From NCBI GenBank assembly GCA_964402115.1, contig CAYOBW010000117.1, positions 1 through 21,043 on the forward strand: DNA of 21,043 bases. The letters are read 5' to 3'. Position numbers and translations under genes: made by a program. The DNA comes from CAYOBW01 sp964402115. GTDB lineage: Bacteria > Verrucomicrobiota > Kiritimatiellia > UBA8416 > CAYOBW01. Below are positions 7,784 to 15,312 of the stretch, piece by piece (position 1 is the first letter of the stretch; each line of letters starts with the position of its first letter). A model generated the notes under the pieces. It saw only the letters and a program-made list of their open reading frames with translations, searched no databases and was not told the origin of the DNA.

Positions 7784-8953
7784 ATGGGGAGTGATCGCAT
7801 CAAACGCAGTCTGCTGGCCGCGGGCCTTTTCGCGCTGGGCGTTTGGCGCCTGCCGTACTGGTGGTGCGCGCGGGAGGCGGGGGGCTGGTACGCCGGCGAG
7901 CCGGCGCGGCAGCAGGCCCTCGCGGCCGGCCTCGCGGACTGGCTGCACGCGGACCTCGGGCGCGGCGCGTTTCACACGGGCTCCGCGCAGTTCGACGGCG
8001 AGTGGCTGTTCGGCACCTACCTCATGGCCGGACTGGGATTCGGCCAGGCGGCGTGCGAGCACCCGGCGTTGCGCGCGGCGTACGCCAGGGAGATGGCGGT
8101 CTGCATCGACCGGCTCATGAGTCCCGCGGTGCGGGCCTTCGACCGGGAGATGTGGCAGAACGATCCGCTCGAGACGCTGGACGACGTCAACGCGCACCAC
8201 GTGGCGTTCCTCGGCTACTTCAACATCCTGCTGGGTCTGCACCGGCTGCTGGATCCAGCCTCCCCCTACGCGGAGCTGCACGACCGCGTCACCGCCGCCC
8301 TCGTCCGCCGGTTCGAGGCCAGCGAGGGGCGGCTGCTGCAATCCTACCCGCGCGAGGTTTACCCCGTGGACAACTGCGCGGCGATCGGCTCGATCGGCCT
8401 GCACGGCCGCGCGACCGGCGCCGACCATGCGGCCTTCCTGCGCGCGTGGTCCGCCCACTGCCGCGCGCACTACGTCGACGCGCGCACGGGGCTCCTGATC
8501 CAGGTCATCGACGCGCGCACCTGGAAGGCCGCGGACGAGCCGCGCGGCTCGGGCACGGCGCTGGCCGTCTACTTCCTCTCGTTCGCCGACGCCGCGCTGT
8601 CGCGCGAGCTCTTCGCAGCCGCCCGGCGCGAGCTGTGCCGGACGGTGTGCGGGTTCGGCGGCGTGCGCGAGTACCCCGCCGGCCGGGGCGGCGATGGCGG
8701 CGACATCGACTCCGGCCCCGTCGTCTGCGGGTTCGGGCTCTCGCCGACCGGCTTCCTGCTGGGCGGCGCGCGGCTGCACGGCGACCGCGCGTGGTTCACG
8801 CGCCTGTACGCCACCGCCCACGTGTGGGGCGCGCCCTGCCGGCGCGGGCCGGCGCTGCATTTCGTGACCGGCGGGCCGCTGGGCGATGCGATCCTGTTCG
8901 CGATGCTGACGGCGCAGCCGCCGGAACGCTACGCGCGGAAGGAGGGGCCATGA
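7784..8953 (+). CDS. Membrane-anchored protein, linalool dehydratase/isomerase-like (alpha/alpha)6 family
   Basis: A 389-residue protein. The ATG at 7784 is preceded by GAAAGGGG and starts 19 bases after the sulfatase stop. Residues 7-27 form one hydrophobic segment, so the body is probably anchored and periplasmic. Motifs in order are FDGEW (70-74), NDPLE (126-130), YPVDN (193-197), RGSG (254-257), VREYP (294-298) and GDIDSGPVVCGFGLSPTGF (306-324). This series matches, from memory, proteins annotated with the linalool dehydratase/isomerase domain, an (alpha/alpha)6 barrel. Most members are uncharacterised, and a terpene substrate should not be assumed. Seven cysteines are present. Its stop overlaps the next gene's start by four bases (ATGA), so the two are probably translationally coupled. 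The function is unknown; a hydro-lyase or glycan-processing role is possible. Confidence 0.65.
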   Translation: MGSDRIKRSLLAAGLFALGVWRLPYWWCAREAGGWYAGEPARQQALAAGLADWLHADLGRGAFHTGSAQFDGEWLFGTYLMAGLGFGQAACEHPALRAAYAREMAVCIDRLMSPAVRAFDREMWQNDPLETLDDVNAHHVAFLGYFNILLGLHRLLDPASPYAELHDRVTAALVRRFEASEGRLLQSYPREVYPVDNCAAIGSIGLHGRATGADHAAFLRAWSAHCRAHYVDARTGLLIQVIDARTWKAADEPRGSGTALAVYFLSFADAALSRELFAAARRELCRTVCGFGGVREYPAGRGGDGGDIDSGPVVCGFGLSPTGFLLGGARLHGDRAWFTRLYATAHVWGAPCRRGPALHFVTGGPLGDAILFAMLTAQPPERYARKEGP

Positions 8954-9234
8954 GCGCAGCCGTACGCTGGCGGCGGACCCTGTGGACGAGCGTGGCGGAG
9001 CTCGGCGCCCTCCTTCTCGCGCACGCCCTCCTGCTGCGCTACATGGTCACGCACGACGTGGCCTCCGCGATCCTGTCGGCGGGCAAGCACCTCCCGCCGC
9101 TGACCCTCGCCCTGGCCGGCCTTTTCCTGCTGGTGCGTTTCCTCGCCGTGCTCGCCCTGCCGGGGATGCTCCTGGCGCGGATCGGGCTGGTGCTGTTCGA
9201 CGCCTGGCAGGCGCGCGACGAGGAGAAAGGTTGA
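8950..9234 (+). CDS. Small two-helix membrane protein
   Basis: A 94-residue protein whose ATG overlaps the preceding stop (ATGA) and has GGAGGGG (8941-8947) just upstream. A basic N-terminus (VRWRRT) precedes a first hydrophobic stretch at residues 15-31. A second, long stretch covers 50-83 and could be one or two helices. The C-terminus is charged (QARDEEKG). I do not recognise a family. The tight coupling to the (alpha/alpha)6 protein before it, which has its own membrane anchor, suggests a partner subunit in the membrane. That is inference from position only. The next gene begins 5 bases after its stop. Confidence 0.75.
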   Translation: MSAAVRWRRTLWTSVAELGALLLAHALLLRYMVTHDVASAILSAGKHLPPLTLALAGLFLLVRFLAVLALPGMLLARIGLVLFDAWQARDEEKG

Positions 9235-9239
9235 AGCTC

Positions 9240-12200
9240 ATGCGCATGACACTCGCCACACACGACACGCACCGCCGGGCCCGCAGTCGGGCCCGCTGCG
9301 TTGCCGCCGCGGCCACCCTGCTCACGCTGCGCGCGTCTGCGGCGGGCGCGGCGGACCTGCCGCCGGCCGTGACGCAGGCGGCCCGCGCCATCCCGGTCGC
9401 GGCCGATGCGGACGTTGCCATCGCCGGCGGCAGTTGCGGCGCCTGTGCGGCCGCGCTGGCGGCTGCCAAGGCCGGGGCCAGAGTCGTGCTCGTCGCGCCG
9501 CGCAATTACCTCGGCGAGGATTTCGCCGGCACGCTCCGGCTGTGGCGCGAGGAGGGCGAGGAGCCGGCGACGGACCTGGCCCGGGCCGTGTTCACGCAGT
9601 CCGTGGCGCGCGCGGGCGTGCCGTTCGCCTACAAGACTGACCGCGCCTCCAACGAGCGGCACAAGGAAACGTCGTCGCCGTCGCGCATGACCGACGGGCT
9701 GTGGGGCGAGCCCAGCCACGACAGCACGCAGTACGACGAGGACGTTACCTACACGCTGACCCTCGGCCGCGAACGCCCCCTGCGTCGCCTCACCGCCATC
9801 GCGTACCGGGGCCGGGACTACGGGGTGACCGGAATCGTGGTCACGACCAGCACCGACGGCAAGACCTGGCGGCTGGCCGGCGCGACCGACACGCCCACGG
9901 TGAACACGAACGTGCTCACCTTCCGCGCCGACCTGGAGGGCTCGGCCAGCCTCCTGCGCTGCCGCGTGCGCAGGGCCCCGGGCATGAGCCGCATCCTCAT
10001 GGGCGAGCTCATGCTCGAGACCGCCGACGAGCCCGGCGGGCCGGCCGGCGGCTTCGCGCACGGCATCACGCCGCAGCAGGCCAAGGCGGCGCTGGACCGG
10101 CTGCTGGCGGGGGCCGGCGTGACCGTGCTGCCCGGTTCGCAGGCGACCGACTTGCTCCTCGACGACGCCGGCCGCCCGGCGGGCTTCGTCATCGCCAACC
10201 GCTCCGGTCGCCAGGCTGTCCGCGCGCGGGTTGTCATTGACGCGACGGACTCGGCCCTGCTCGCCCGCCAGGCCGGGGCGGCGTTCCCCCCGTTTCCGTC
10301 CGGCGCGGTCAGCGTCCGGTACGTGGTCCTGGCCACCGCCGCGCGGGCGCCCGCGGCCGGCGTGACGGTGCGGCGCCTGGCGTTGCCGAACGGGCTGACG
10401 GATGTTCCGCTGGCCGGCCGGCGTGAGCTGCCGCTGAAGGCGCAGGATGTGTCCTGGTTCGAGTACGCGTTCGATGTGCCGCTGCAGCGCGGGGCGTGGC
10501 CGGAGCTGGCCGCGCTCGAGCAGGCGGCGCGCGACCGCACCTACACAACCGGGCAGGTCTTTGCGGCGGATGCGCCCTTCTTCGTGCGGCCCGACGCCGT
10601 GCGCGGCGCGCCCTCCGGCGCGCTCAAGGCCTTCCGCCCGGCCGGCGTGGAGCGCCTGTGGGTGCTGGGCGCCTGCGCGGACCTGCCGCGTGACGCGATG
10701 GAGCGGCAGCTGCGGCCGGTGGCGTTCATGGAGGCCGGCGCACGCGTCGGGGCCGCCGCCGCGGCGGAGGCGCAAACGACCCGGCCCCCGCAAGGCGTGC
10801 GCGTGGCGGCGGGCGTGCCTGTCCCCTCGGACGGCGCGGCGGGTTCCGCGGCGGGTGATGTGCGCGAGGGCCTGGAGGGGCTGCGCCCGCTGCCGCCGCC
10901 CGAGACGGTTCCGCAGCCCGCCGCCGGCCTGCCGGTGCTGGGCCGCTACGATGTCGTCGTCGCCGGCGGCGGCACCGCCGGCGCCCCGGCCGGCATTGCC
11001 GCCGCGCGGCAGGGGGCGCGGACGCTGGTCGTGGAGTGTCAGCACGCGCTGGGCGGCGTCGGTACGCTCGGCATGATCGGCGCGTACTACTGCGGGAATC
11101 GCGTCGGCTTCACGACGAACGTGCCGGCCGACCCGGTCGAGGTCCGCATGGAGTGGTATCGCCGCGAGCTGCGCAAGGCGGGCGGCGAGCTGTGGTTCGG
11201 CGCGCTCGCCTGCGGCGTGCTGTGCGACGGCCCGCGCGTGCAGGGCGTGGTTGTGGCCACGCCGGAAGGGCGCGGCGTGGTGCTTGCGGATGTCGTCATC
11301 GACGGCACCGGGAACTCCGACCTGGCCATTCCCGCCGGCGCGGCCTACATGTTTGTCGGCGAGGACTACGCCTTCCAGAACGCCCATGTGCCGATGCGTT
11401 TGCCGGGGCGCTCCTATCTCAACGGCGACTGCCCCGCCACCGACGATGCCGACCCGCTGCACGTCGGCATGCTGATGAGCGCGAAACTGAAGGCGAACAC
11501 GCGCGCCTTCGATCTCGGCGCCCTCGTCGCCAGCCGCGAGCGGCGCCGGATCGTCGGCGACCTCGTGATCGACTGGCTGGACATCGCCAACCGGCGCACG
11601 TACCCGGACACGATCATGCAGGCCCGCAGCGACTACGACAGCCACGGCTACCAGATCCACCCGTATTTCACGCTCACCTTCCCGGACCGCCGCAAGTCGT
11701 ATTCCGCGAACGTGCCCCTGCGCAGCATCCTGCCGCAGGGCATCGAGGGCCTGCTGGTCGTCGGCCTCGGCATGAGCGCGCACCGGGACGCGATGCCGAT
11801 CCTGCGCATGCAGCCGGACCAGCACAACCTCGGGTACGCGGCCGGCGTCGCCGCCGCCATGGCCGTGAGCGGGCACACCACCCCGCGACGGATCGACGTC
11901 CGCGCCCTGCAGCGCCACCTCGTCAAAGTGGGGAACCTCACGCCGTCCGTGCTCAAGGACGGCGACTCCTTCCCGCCGCCGACCGAGCGCGTGCAGGCCG
12001 CGGTGCGGGCCGTGGTCAACGGCTACGACCAGGTCGAGGTGCTGCTGGCCCGGCCGGACGTGGCGCAACCGCTGCTGCGCGAGGCGCTCGCGTCGGCGCA
12101 GGGTGCCGCCCGGATCGTTTACGCGCACGTGCTGGCCGCGCTGGGCGATGCCGCGGGCGTACCGGTGTTGCTCGAGGCCATCCGCAACAACGCCGTGCCG

Positions 12201-12584
12201 GCGCCCCCCTCGGGCGACCGGCGCAACGGCGGCCGGCCGGGCGCGATCCGCGCCCTCGGGCTGACGCGTGACGCGCGGGCCGTGCCGCTGCTGGAAGAAC
12301 TGGCGCGCGATCCCCTGGTCCATGGGGACGGGCAGCTGGCGCGCGCGGTGGCCTTGAGCCTGGGCCGCATCGGCGATCCCGCGGCCGCCGACACGCTGGC
12401 CGGGCTGCTCGGCGACAGCGACGGCACCGCCCCGAACGTGCAGGATCTGCTCACGGCCTGCGCGCTGTTCCGCTGCGGCGACCGCGACGGCCGCGCCCGG
12501 AAATGGCTCGAGAACTGCGTCCGCCAGAACGACGGCACGATGTCCCGCCTCGCCTGGGCGACGCTTAACCTGGAAAGGCGTTAG
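9240..12584 (+). CDS. Exported double FAD-dependent oxidoreductase with inserted discoidin domain and HEAT-like C-terminus
   Basis: A 1114-residue protein. The ATG at 9240 has AAAGG 9 bases upstream; the alternative ATG at 9246 is spaced too far. Residues 1-37 resemble a signal peptide (basic RRARSRAR, then VAAAATLLTLRASAAGA). The first FAD half opens with DVAIAGGSCGAC (58-69), a degenerate Rossmann loop, and closes with GVERLWVLGACADLPRDAM (from 469). Within it, about 135-262 is a discoidin-like beta domain containing STDGKTWRLAG. The second FAD half opens with the canonical YDVVVAGGGTAGAP (from 570) and closes with GIEGLLVVGLGMSAHRDAM (from 834). Residues about 955-1114 look like HEAT-type helical repeats (AIRALG...AVPLLEELA; ALSLGRIGDPAAADTLAGLL). 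The FAD_oxidored (PF12831) type fits, with substrate unknown. It is the last gene of the operon; an exported flavoprotein co-transcribed with a sulfatase suggests oxidation of a glycan or glycan-derived product. Confidence 0.8.
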   Translation: MRMTLATHDTHRRARSRARCVAAAATLLTLRASAAGAADLPPAVTQAARAIPVAADADVAIAGGSCGACAAALAAAKAGARVVLVAPRNYLGEDFAGTLRLWREEGEEPATDLARAVFTQSVARAGVPFAYKTDRASNERHKETSSPSRMTDGLWGEPSHDSTQYDEDVTYTLTLGRERPLRRLTAIAYRGRDYGVTGIVVTTSTDGKTWRLAGATDTPTVNTNVLTFRADLEGSASLLRCRVRRAPGMSRILMGELMLETADEPGGPAGGFAHGITPQQAKAALDRLLAGAGVTVLPGSQATDLLLDDAGRPAGFVIANRSGRQAVRARVVIDATDSALLARQAGAAFPPFPSGAVSVRYVVLATAARAPAAGVTVRRLALPNGLTDVPLAGRRELPLKAQDVSWFEYAFDVPLQRGAWPELAALEQAARDRTYTTGQVFAADAPFFVRPDAVRGAPSGALKAFRPAGVERLWVLGACADLPRDAMERQLRPVAFMEAGARVGAAAAAEAQTTRPPQGVRVAAGVPVPSDGAAGSAAGDVREGLEGLRPLPPPETVPQPAAGLPVLGRYDVVVAGGGTAGAPAGIAAARQGARTLVVECQHALGGVGTLGMIGAYYCGNRVGFTTNVPADPVEVRMEWYRRELRKAGGELWFGALACGVLCDGPRVQGVVVATPEGRGVVLADVVIDGTGNSDLAIPAGAAYMFVGEDYAFQNAHVPMRLPGRSYLNGDCPATDDADPLHVGMLMSAKLKANTRAFDLGALVASRERRRIVGDLVIDWLDIANRRTYPDTIMQARSDYDSHGYQIHPYFTLTFPDRRKSYSANVPLRSILPQGIEGLLVVGLGMSAHRDAMPILRMQPDQHNLGYAAGVAAAMAVSGHTTPRRIDVRALQRHLVKVGNLTPSVLKDGDSFPPPTERVQAAVRAVVNGYDQVEVLLARPDVAQPLLREALASAQGAARIVYAHVLAALGDAAGVPVLLEAIRNNAVPAPPSGDRRNGGRPGAIRALGLTRDARAVPLLEELARDPLVHGDGQLARAVALSLGRIGDPAAADTLAGLLGDSDGTAPNVQDLLTACALFRCGDRDGRARKWLENCVRQNDGTMSRLAWATLNLERR

Positions 12585-12596
12585 GCTTGCTTAAGA

Positions 12597-12710
12597 CTGC
12601 GGGAGTCTGTCCGGTTCTGCCACCATCTCCTGCGTCTGGTAAGCGTCCTCGCGAGCCGCGGACGCATGGAAAGAACAAGAAGGGCAGTATGCAGACGAGT
12701 ACTCCCGCAG
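12597..12710. repeat. 10-bp inverted repeat bracketing an inner hairpin
   Basis: CTGCGGGAGT (12597-12606) is the exact reverse complement of ACTCCCGCAG (12701-12710). Between them GCGTCC (12643-12648) pairs with GGACGC (12660-12665). Together they could fold a ~114-base transcript into a closed structure, or mark a small mobile repeat. Neither arm continues beyond 10 bp. Confidence 0.35.
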
Positions 12711-12783
12711 AACGGGGCAGGCGTGCTGGCCGCCGGCCACGATCAGGAGGTATAGGGGGCTCATCGCGCCGTGAAAAGTCCGG

Positions 12784-12975
12784 GCAGAATCGGGGACGCA
12801 GAATCGTGCAGATGATTTGCACCAATACGTGATACCAAATACAGCGCCGGCACGCCCCCGGCACAGCGGCGCGCGCGCGCGAACCATTCTCAGCAGAATC
12901 ATTTGGGTTTTCTGGTGGAACATGCACTGTCGCGCCTGAAATGCGAGGAAGTGATTCTGCTGTCAACGATTCTGC
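12784..12975. repeat. Five copies of the octamer GCAGAATC within 192 bases
   Basis: Plus-strand copies lie at 12784-12791, 12798-12805 and 12893-12900. Reverse copies (GATTCTGC) lie at 12953-12960 and 12968-12975. Copies 1, 2 and 5 are followed by G and copies 3 and 4 by A on the GCAGAATC strand. Around copy 3, ATTCT-CAGC-AGAAT (12886-12899) forms a small palindrome. Chance would give far fewer than one copy in this length. This is likely a decayed dispersed repeat, or binding sites for an unknown protein. Confidence 0.7.
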
Positions 12976-12996
12976 GTAGCTGCCGCCGTAAGGCGG
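12975..12996. repeat. 22-base direct repeat, copy 1, with GTAA-loop hairpin
   Basis: This is identical over 22 bases to 13068-13089. The core GCTGCCGCCGTAAGGCGG folds as CCGCC-GTAA-GGCGG, and GTAA is a stable GNRA-type tetraloop in RNA. It abuts the fifth GCAGAATC copy. Confidence 0.65.
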
Positions 12997-13067
12997 ACAG
13001 GCCCCTTCACGATCCCCGTCCCCCTCCTCACGTCGGGGGCTACGCGCTGCGCACGCTCTTCCCTCCC

Positions 13068-13089
13068 CGTAGCTGCCGCCGTAAGGCGG
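13068..13089. repeat. 22-base direct repeat, copy 2, with GTAA-loop hairpin
   Basis: Identical to copy 1 at 12975-12996; here the stem extends to six pairs (GCCGCC-GTAA-GGCGGC). The flanks of the two copies differ, so the unit is the 22-mer itself and not part of a longer local duplication. Confidence 0.65.
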
Positions 13090-13168
13090 CGGATTCCCCC
13101 TCCCATCGTCCTCAGCGCAGCGGTCTTTGTCCTCGTCAATCGAATTCACTGACTGCGAAGAGGCAATC

Positions 13169-13192
13169 GAGAACGCGAACGAGGACGAGGTG
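13169..13192. repeat. Degenerate GA-rich hexamer array
   Basis: Four consecutive hexamers (GAGAAC, GCGAAC, GAGGAC, GAGGTG) give a 6-base periodicity. ACGAGGAC (13179-13186) is the reverse complement of GTCCTCGT (13129-13136), giving a possible 8-bp stem across 42 bases. Purine-rich hexamer arrays like this recur between genes in some PVC genomes, in my recollection. Confidence 0.4.
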
Positions 13193-13217
13193 ATTTGTGC
13201 CAGGTGATTCATGGCGA

Positions 13218-13240
13218 GCTGCCTGGCTTCAGCAGGCAGC
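13218..13240 (-). terminator. Perfect 8-bp stem-loop downstream of the permease gene
   Basis: GCTGCCTG (13218-13225) pairs exactly with CAGGCAGC (13233-13240) around a 7-base loop. It lies 131 bases beyond the permease stop on the minus strand. There is no T-tract on either side, so terminator function is a guess from position and stem strength. Confidence 0.35.
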
Positions 13241-13371
13241 ACTGGGAGCGGGGGCGTCTTGCCCAATGCCACTCACATTTCGACGCCAGTTGTTTGATCA
13301 CGGGAAAGGGAGTCGCCCTCCCGGTGCGATTTCAGGCAGCCTGTGAGGCGCCGCGCAGGGCCCTCGGCTGT

Positions 13372-15036
13372 TCAGCCCGCGGCCAGCGGGTGGGTCTTGC
13401 GCCAGTAGTCCAGGAAGATCCGGCGCAGGAGGGTGACAGCGAAGAACGAGATGATGACGCTGGAGATCGGGTTGCCGCCCCAGCCGAAGATCTGCAGCGC
13501 GATCAGCGCAATCCCTCCCGCCAGCGTCGCCCAGTTGGCATTGCGACGCACCGTTGCGTCGAGCCGCACGTCCGGGTCGTGTCCCGGCCCGACCGGATCG
13601 TTCGGGTCGCCCTCCGTCGCCTGGGTCTCGCGCCGGTCCGGCAGGACCCGCACCACGAGCAGGCTGAACAGGCAGGCCACGGAACCGATGAAGATCAGCA
13701 GGCTGATGGACATCTTGCCGCCCGCGGGGGTTGCCAGGCCGAAGAGCGCGTTCTCCATGGTGCGCAGGAATCCGTACTGCAGGCCGTTCTCGTACAGCCA
13801 CGAACCGCTCGCATAGGAGAAGGAATAGGCGAGGTTCGACACCGACATGAAGCCCGCGAACAGCGAGCCCGCGGCCCGGGACGGGATGATGGCGCCCACG
13901 AGGCTGAACGTGCACATCCGGATGAACGAGGTGACGATCGACAGGAAGAAGTTGTAGGCCGCGTAGTACGACCAGCGGACCGTGCCGATGTCGGCTCCCG
14001 GGCAGAGGGTGTGGATGGCGTTCGTGATGCGGGTGAGGCGGGGTTCGATGATGAGGTACTGGGTGAAGCCCAGCAGCATGCTGAGCACGATGAAGATCCG
14101 GAACAGCTTCCGGAAGCCGAACTGGTCCTGCCAGCGAATGCCGTACCGCGCAAAGAGCAGCACCCCGATGAAGTAGCCGGCGTAGGACACGCTGTCCGCA
14201 TAGCCGATCTGCGTCTGGGTGAATTTCACCTCGGTGATGAGGTAATTCGTCCAGAGTGCGCCGAGGGCCGGTTGGAAGTGGTAGAGGAAGTAGAACAGGA
14301 TGATCCAGAGCACGGGGCCGGTATTCAGCCCGTGCCAGAAGGCGTTCACCGACTCCTTGATGGGAATGGGCTTGGCCGTGTCGCGCGGCAGGCGCAGCAC
14401 GACCAGGAAGACCAGCAGCGGGACCGCGGCCAGTGCGATCAGCAGCTTCTTGACCGGCAGGTTGTCGGCCAGGAAACCCCCGGCTGCCGCCGAGACGATG
14501 CTGGTGCCGTAGATCGCCGCCCAGCAGATGGCCTGGTTCAAACCCACCGAGGCTGCTTTCGACCGTCCCGTGGTCTTCGACTCCTCGTCGCCCGCGATCA
14601 CCGTGGCGCGGTCCACGGCGACATCGGTGCAGGCGAAGAGCACCGAGAGGGCGAACATGAGCCAGAAGAACAGCATCACCGACAGGTCCACCAGCGGCGT
14701 CAGCAGGTAGAAGGCCGCTCCGGACAAGAGCAGAAAAGCCAGCACGACCTTCGTCTTGCCATAAGCGTCCATGAGAAAGCCGATGATCGGCTTGAAGCTC
14801 CAGGCCAGATACGAGCGGGAGAAAAGCTGCTGGGTGGCGGCCTCAGTCAGGCCGTAGTCGAAACGGAAGTGCTTGAAGAACGAATGGTAGGTGATGCCCT
14901 GGAACGGGTTGGCGAGCCCCTGCAGAACGTACTCCATGGCGAAGAGCACTTTCATGGGGTTGATCCCGAAGATCGTTCTGCCGCGGTCCGCCGGGGCGGC
15001 TTCCGACGTCTTCGCCTTCTGACTGACCTCTGCCAT
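13372..15036 (-). CDS. BT1-like major facilitator superfamily permease
   Basis: A 554-residue inner-membrane transporter. The ATG at 15036 (MAEVSQK) has GGGAGG 8 bases upstream; the longer frame is rejected because its extra N-terminus is unlike protein. About twelve hydrophobic segments are visible. WSFKPIIGFLMDAYGKTK (79-96) resembles the conserved loop of the folate-biopterin (BT1) branch, where IKPLYG is typical, and FACTDVAVDRATV (134-146) resembles its conserved helix-4 region. A polar loop follows (GDEESKTTGRSKAA). A charged linker lies before two final C-terminal hydrophobic segments. BT1 members carry folates or pterins, but distant bacterial homologues have unknown substrates. Divergence from a hexokinase gene makes sugar import an alternative, which is inference from position. 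Its N-terminal 26 residues are cytoplasmic and hydrophilic. Confidence 0.75.
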   Translation of the reverse strand: MAEVSQKAKTSEAAPADRGRTIFGINPMKVLFAMEYVLQGLANPFQGITYHSFFKHFRFDYGLTEAATQQLFSRSYLAWSFKPIIGFLMDAYGKTKVVLAFLLLSGAAFYLLTPLVDLSVMLFFWLMFALSVLFACTDVAVDRATVIAGDEESKTTGRSKAASVGLNQAICWAAIYGTSIVSAAAGGFLADNLPVKKLLIALAAVPLLVFLVVLRLPRDTAKPIPIKESVNAFWHGLNTGPVLWIILFYFLYHFQPALGALWTNYLITEVKFTQTQIGYADSVSYAGYFIGVLLFARYGIRWQDQFGFRKLFRIFIVLSMLLGFTQYLIIEPRLTRITNAIHTLCPGADIGTVRWSYYAAYNFFLSIVTSFIRMCTFSLVGAIIPSRAAGSLFAGFMSVSNLAYSFSYASGSWLYENGLQYGFLRTMENALFGLATPAGGKMSISLLIFIGSVACLFSLLVVRVLPDRRETQATEGDPNDPVGPGHDPDVRLDATVRRNANWATLAGGIALIALQIFGWGGNPISSVIISFFAVTLLRRIFLDYWRKTHPLAAG

Positions 15037-15206
15037 ATCTGCGCCCTCCCACCCTTGGCTGGCACGCATCAGGTTGCGCCCACGCAAGGAGCACGCATGA
15101 TACGCAGGCAGGGCGCGGTTCGGCAATCGAAATGCCGATCGCGAAGTCATGCGTCGGTGGCGTGGGGCGCCTCCTGCCGCCTCGCGTGGCAGGGGCGCAG
15201 ATTTCC

Positions 15207-15236
15207 GGCTTCCGTGGCACAAGGCCACGGGGAGCC
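15207..15236. promoter_or_regulatory. Strong stem-loop in the divergent leader region
   Basis: CCGTGGC (15212-15218) pairs perfectly with GCCACGG (15224-15230) over the loop ACAAG. GGCT (15207-15210) pairs with AGCC (15233-15236) beyond a small internal loop. It would be in the 5' leader of the permease transcript if that starts far upstream. No following T-tract is seen. Confidence 0.4.
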
Positions 15237-15295
15237 CCCCAGGTCACTGATCCGCTACGTCGCGAAATAGGGCGTGCATCGGCCGGCGGGGTTGC

Positions 15296-15312
15296 GTATT
15301 GTTGGCCAATAC
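15296..15312. promoter_or_regulatory. Operator-like inverted repeat GTATTG-TTGGC-CAATAC
   Basis: A perfect 6-bp inverted repeat with a 5-base centre lies 82 bases upstream of the hexokinase start, in an AT-richer patch. Length and symmetry suit a LacI- or TetR-type dimer, and the position between a permease and a sugar kinase suits local control of both. No regulator gene is in the window. Confidence 0.4.

Larger units (their letters stand above)
12585..13371. other. Repeat-rich non-coding region, 787 bases
   Basis: No gene is supported: open frames on both strands lack start signals, are short or low-complexity, and show no known protein. The region separates convergent genes (FAD protein on plus, permease on minus), so promoters are not expected. 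It contains a weak AGACT/AGTCT hairpin right after the stop at 12584, an inverted repeat, a 13-base alternating GC run (12869-12881), five copies of GCAGAATC, two exact 22-base repeats, a hexamer array and an 8-bp stem-loop, annotated separately. It looks like a graveyard or landing site of dispersed intergenic repeats. Confidence 0.6.

Noticed and set aside
6013..7803. 596-codon open frame on the minus strand
   Set aside because: Antisense to the sulfatase; composition is non-protein-like and there is no start signal.
9039..12323. 1094-codon open frame on the minus strand
   Set aside because: It is antisense to the FAD protein, whose domain motifs are unmistakable. The frame is a by-product of high GC content; its translation is Arg/His/Ala/Val-rich with no motif.
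12784..13089. CRISPR array
   Set aside because: There are only two exact 22-base units and scattered octamers in both orientations, without regular spacers or cas genes.
12565..13272. 235-codon minus-strand frame over the repeat-rich gap
   Set aside because: It reads straight through hairpins and repeats, has no ribosome binding site and no recognisable domain.
13195..15270. 691-codon open frame on the plus strand
   Set aside because: Antisense to the permease and dominated by His/Arg/Gln/Glu; it begins in the repeat-rich gap.
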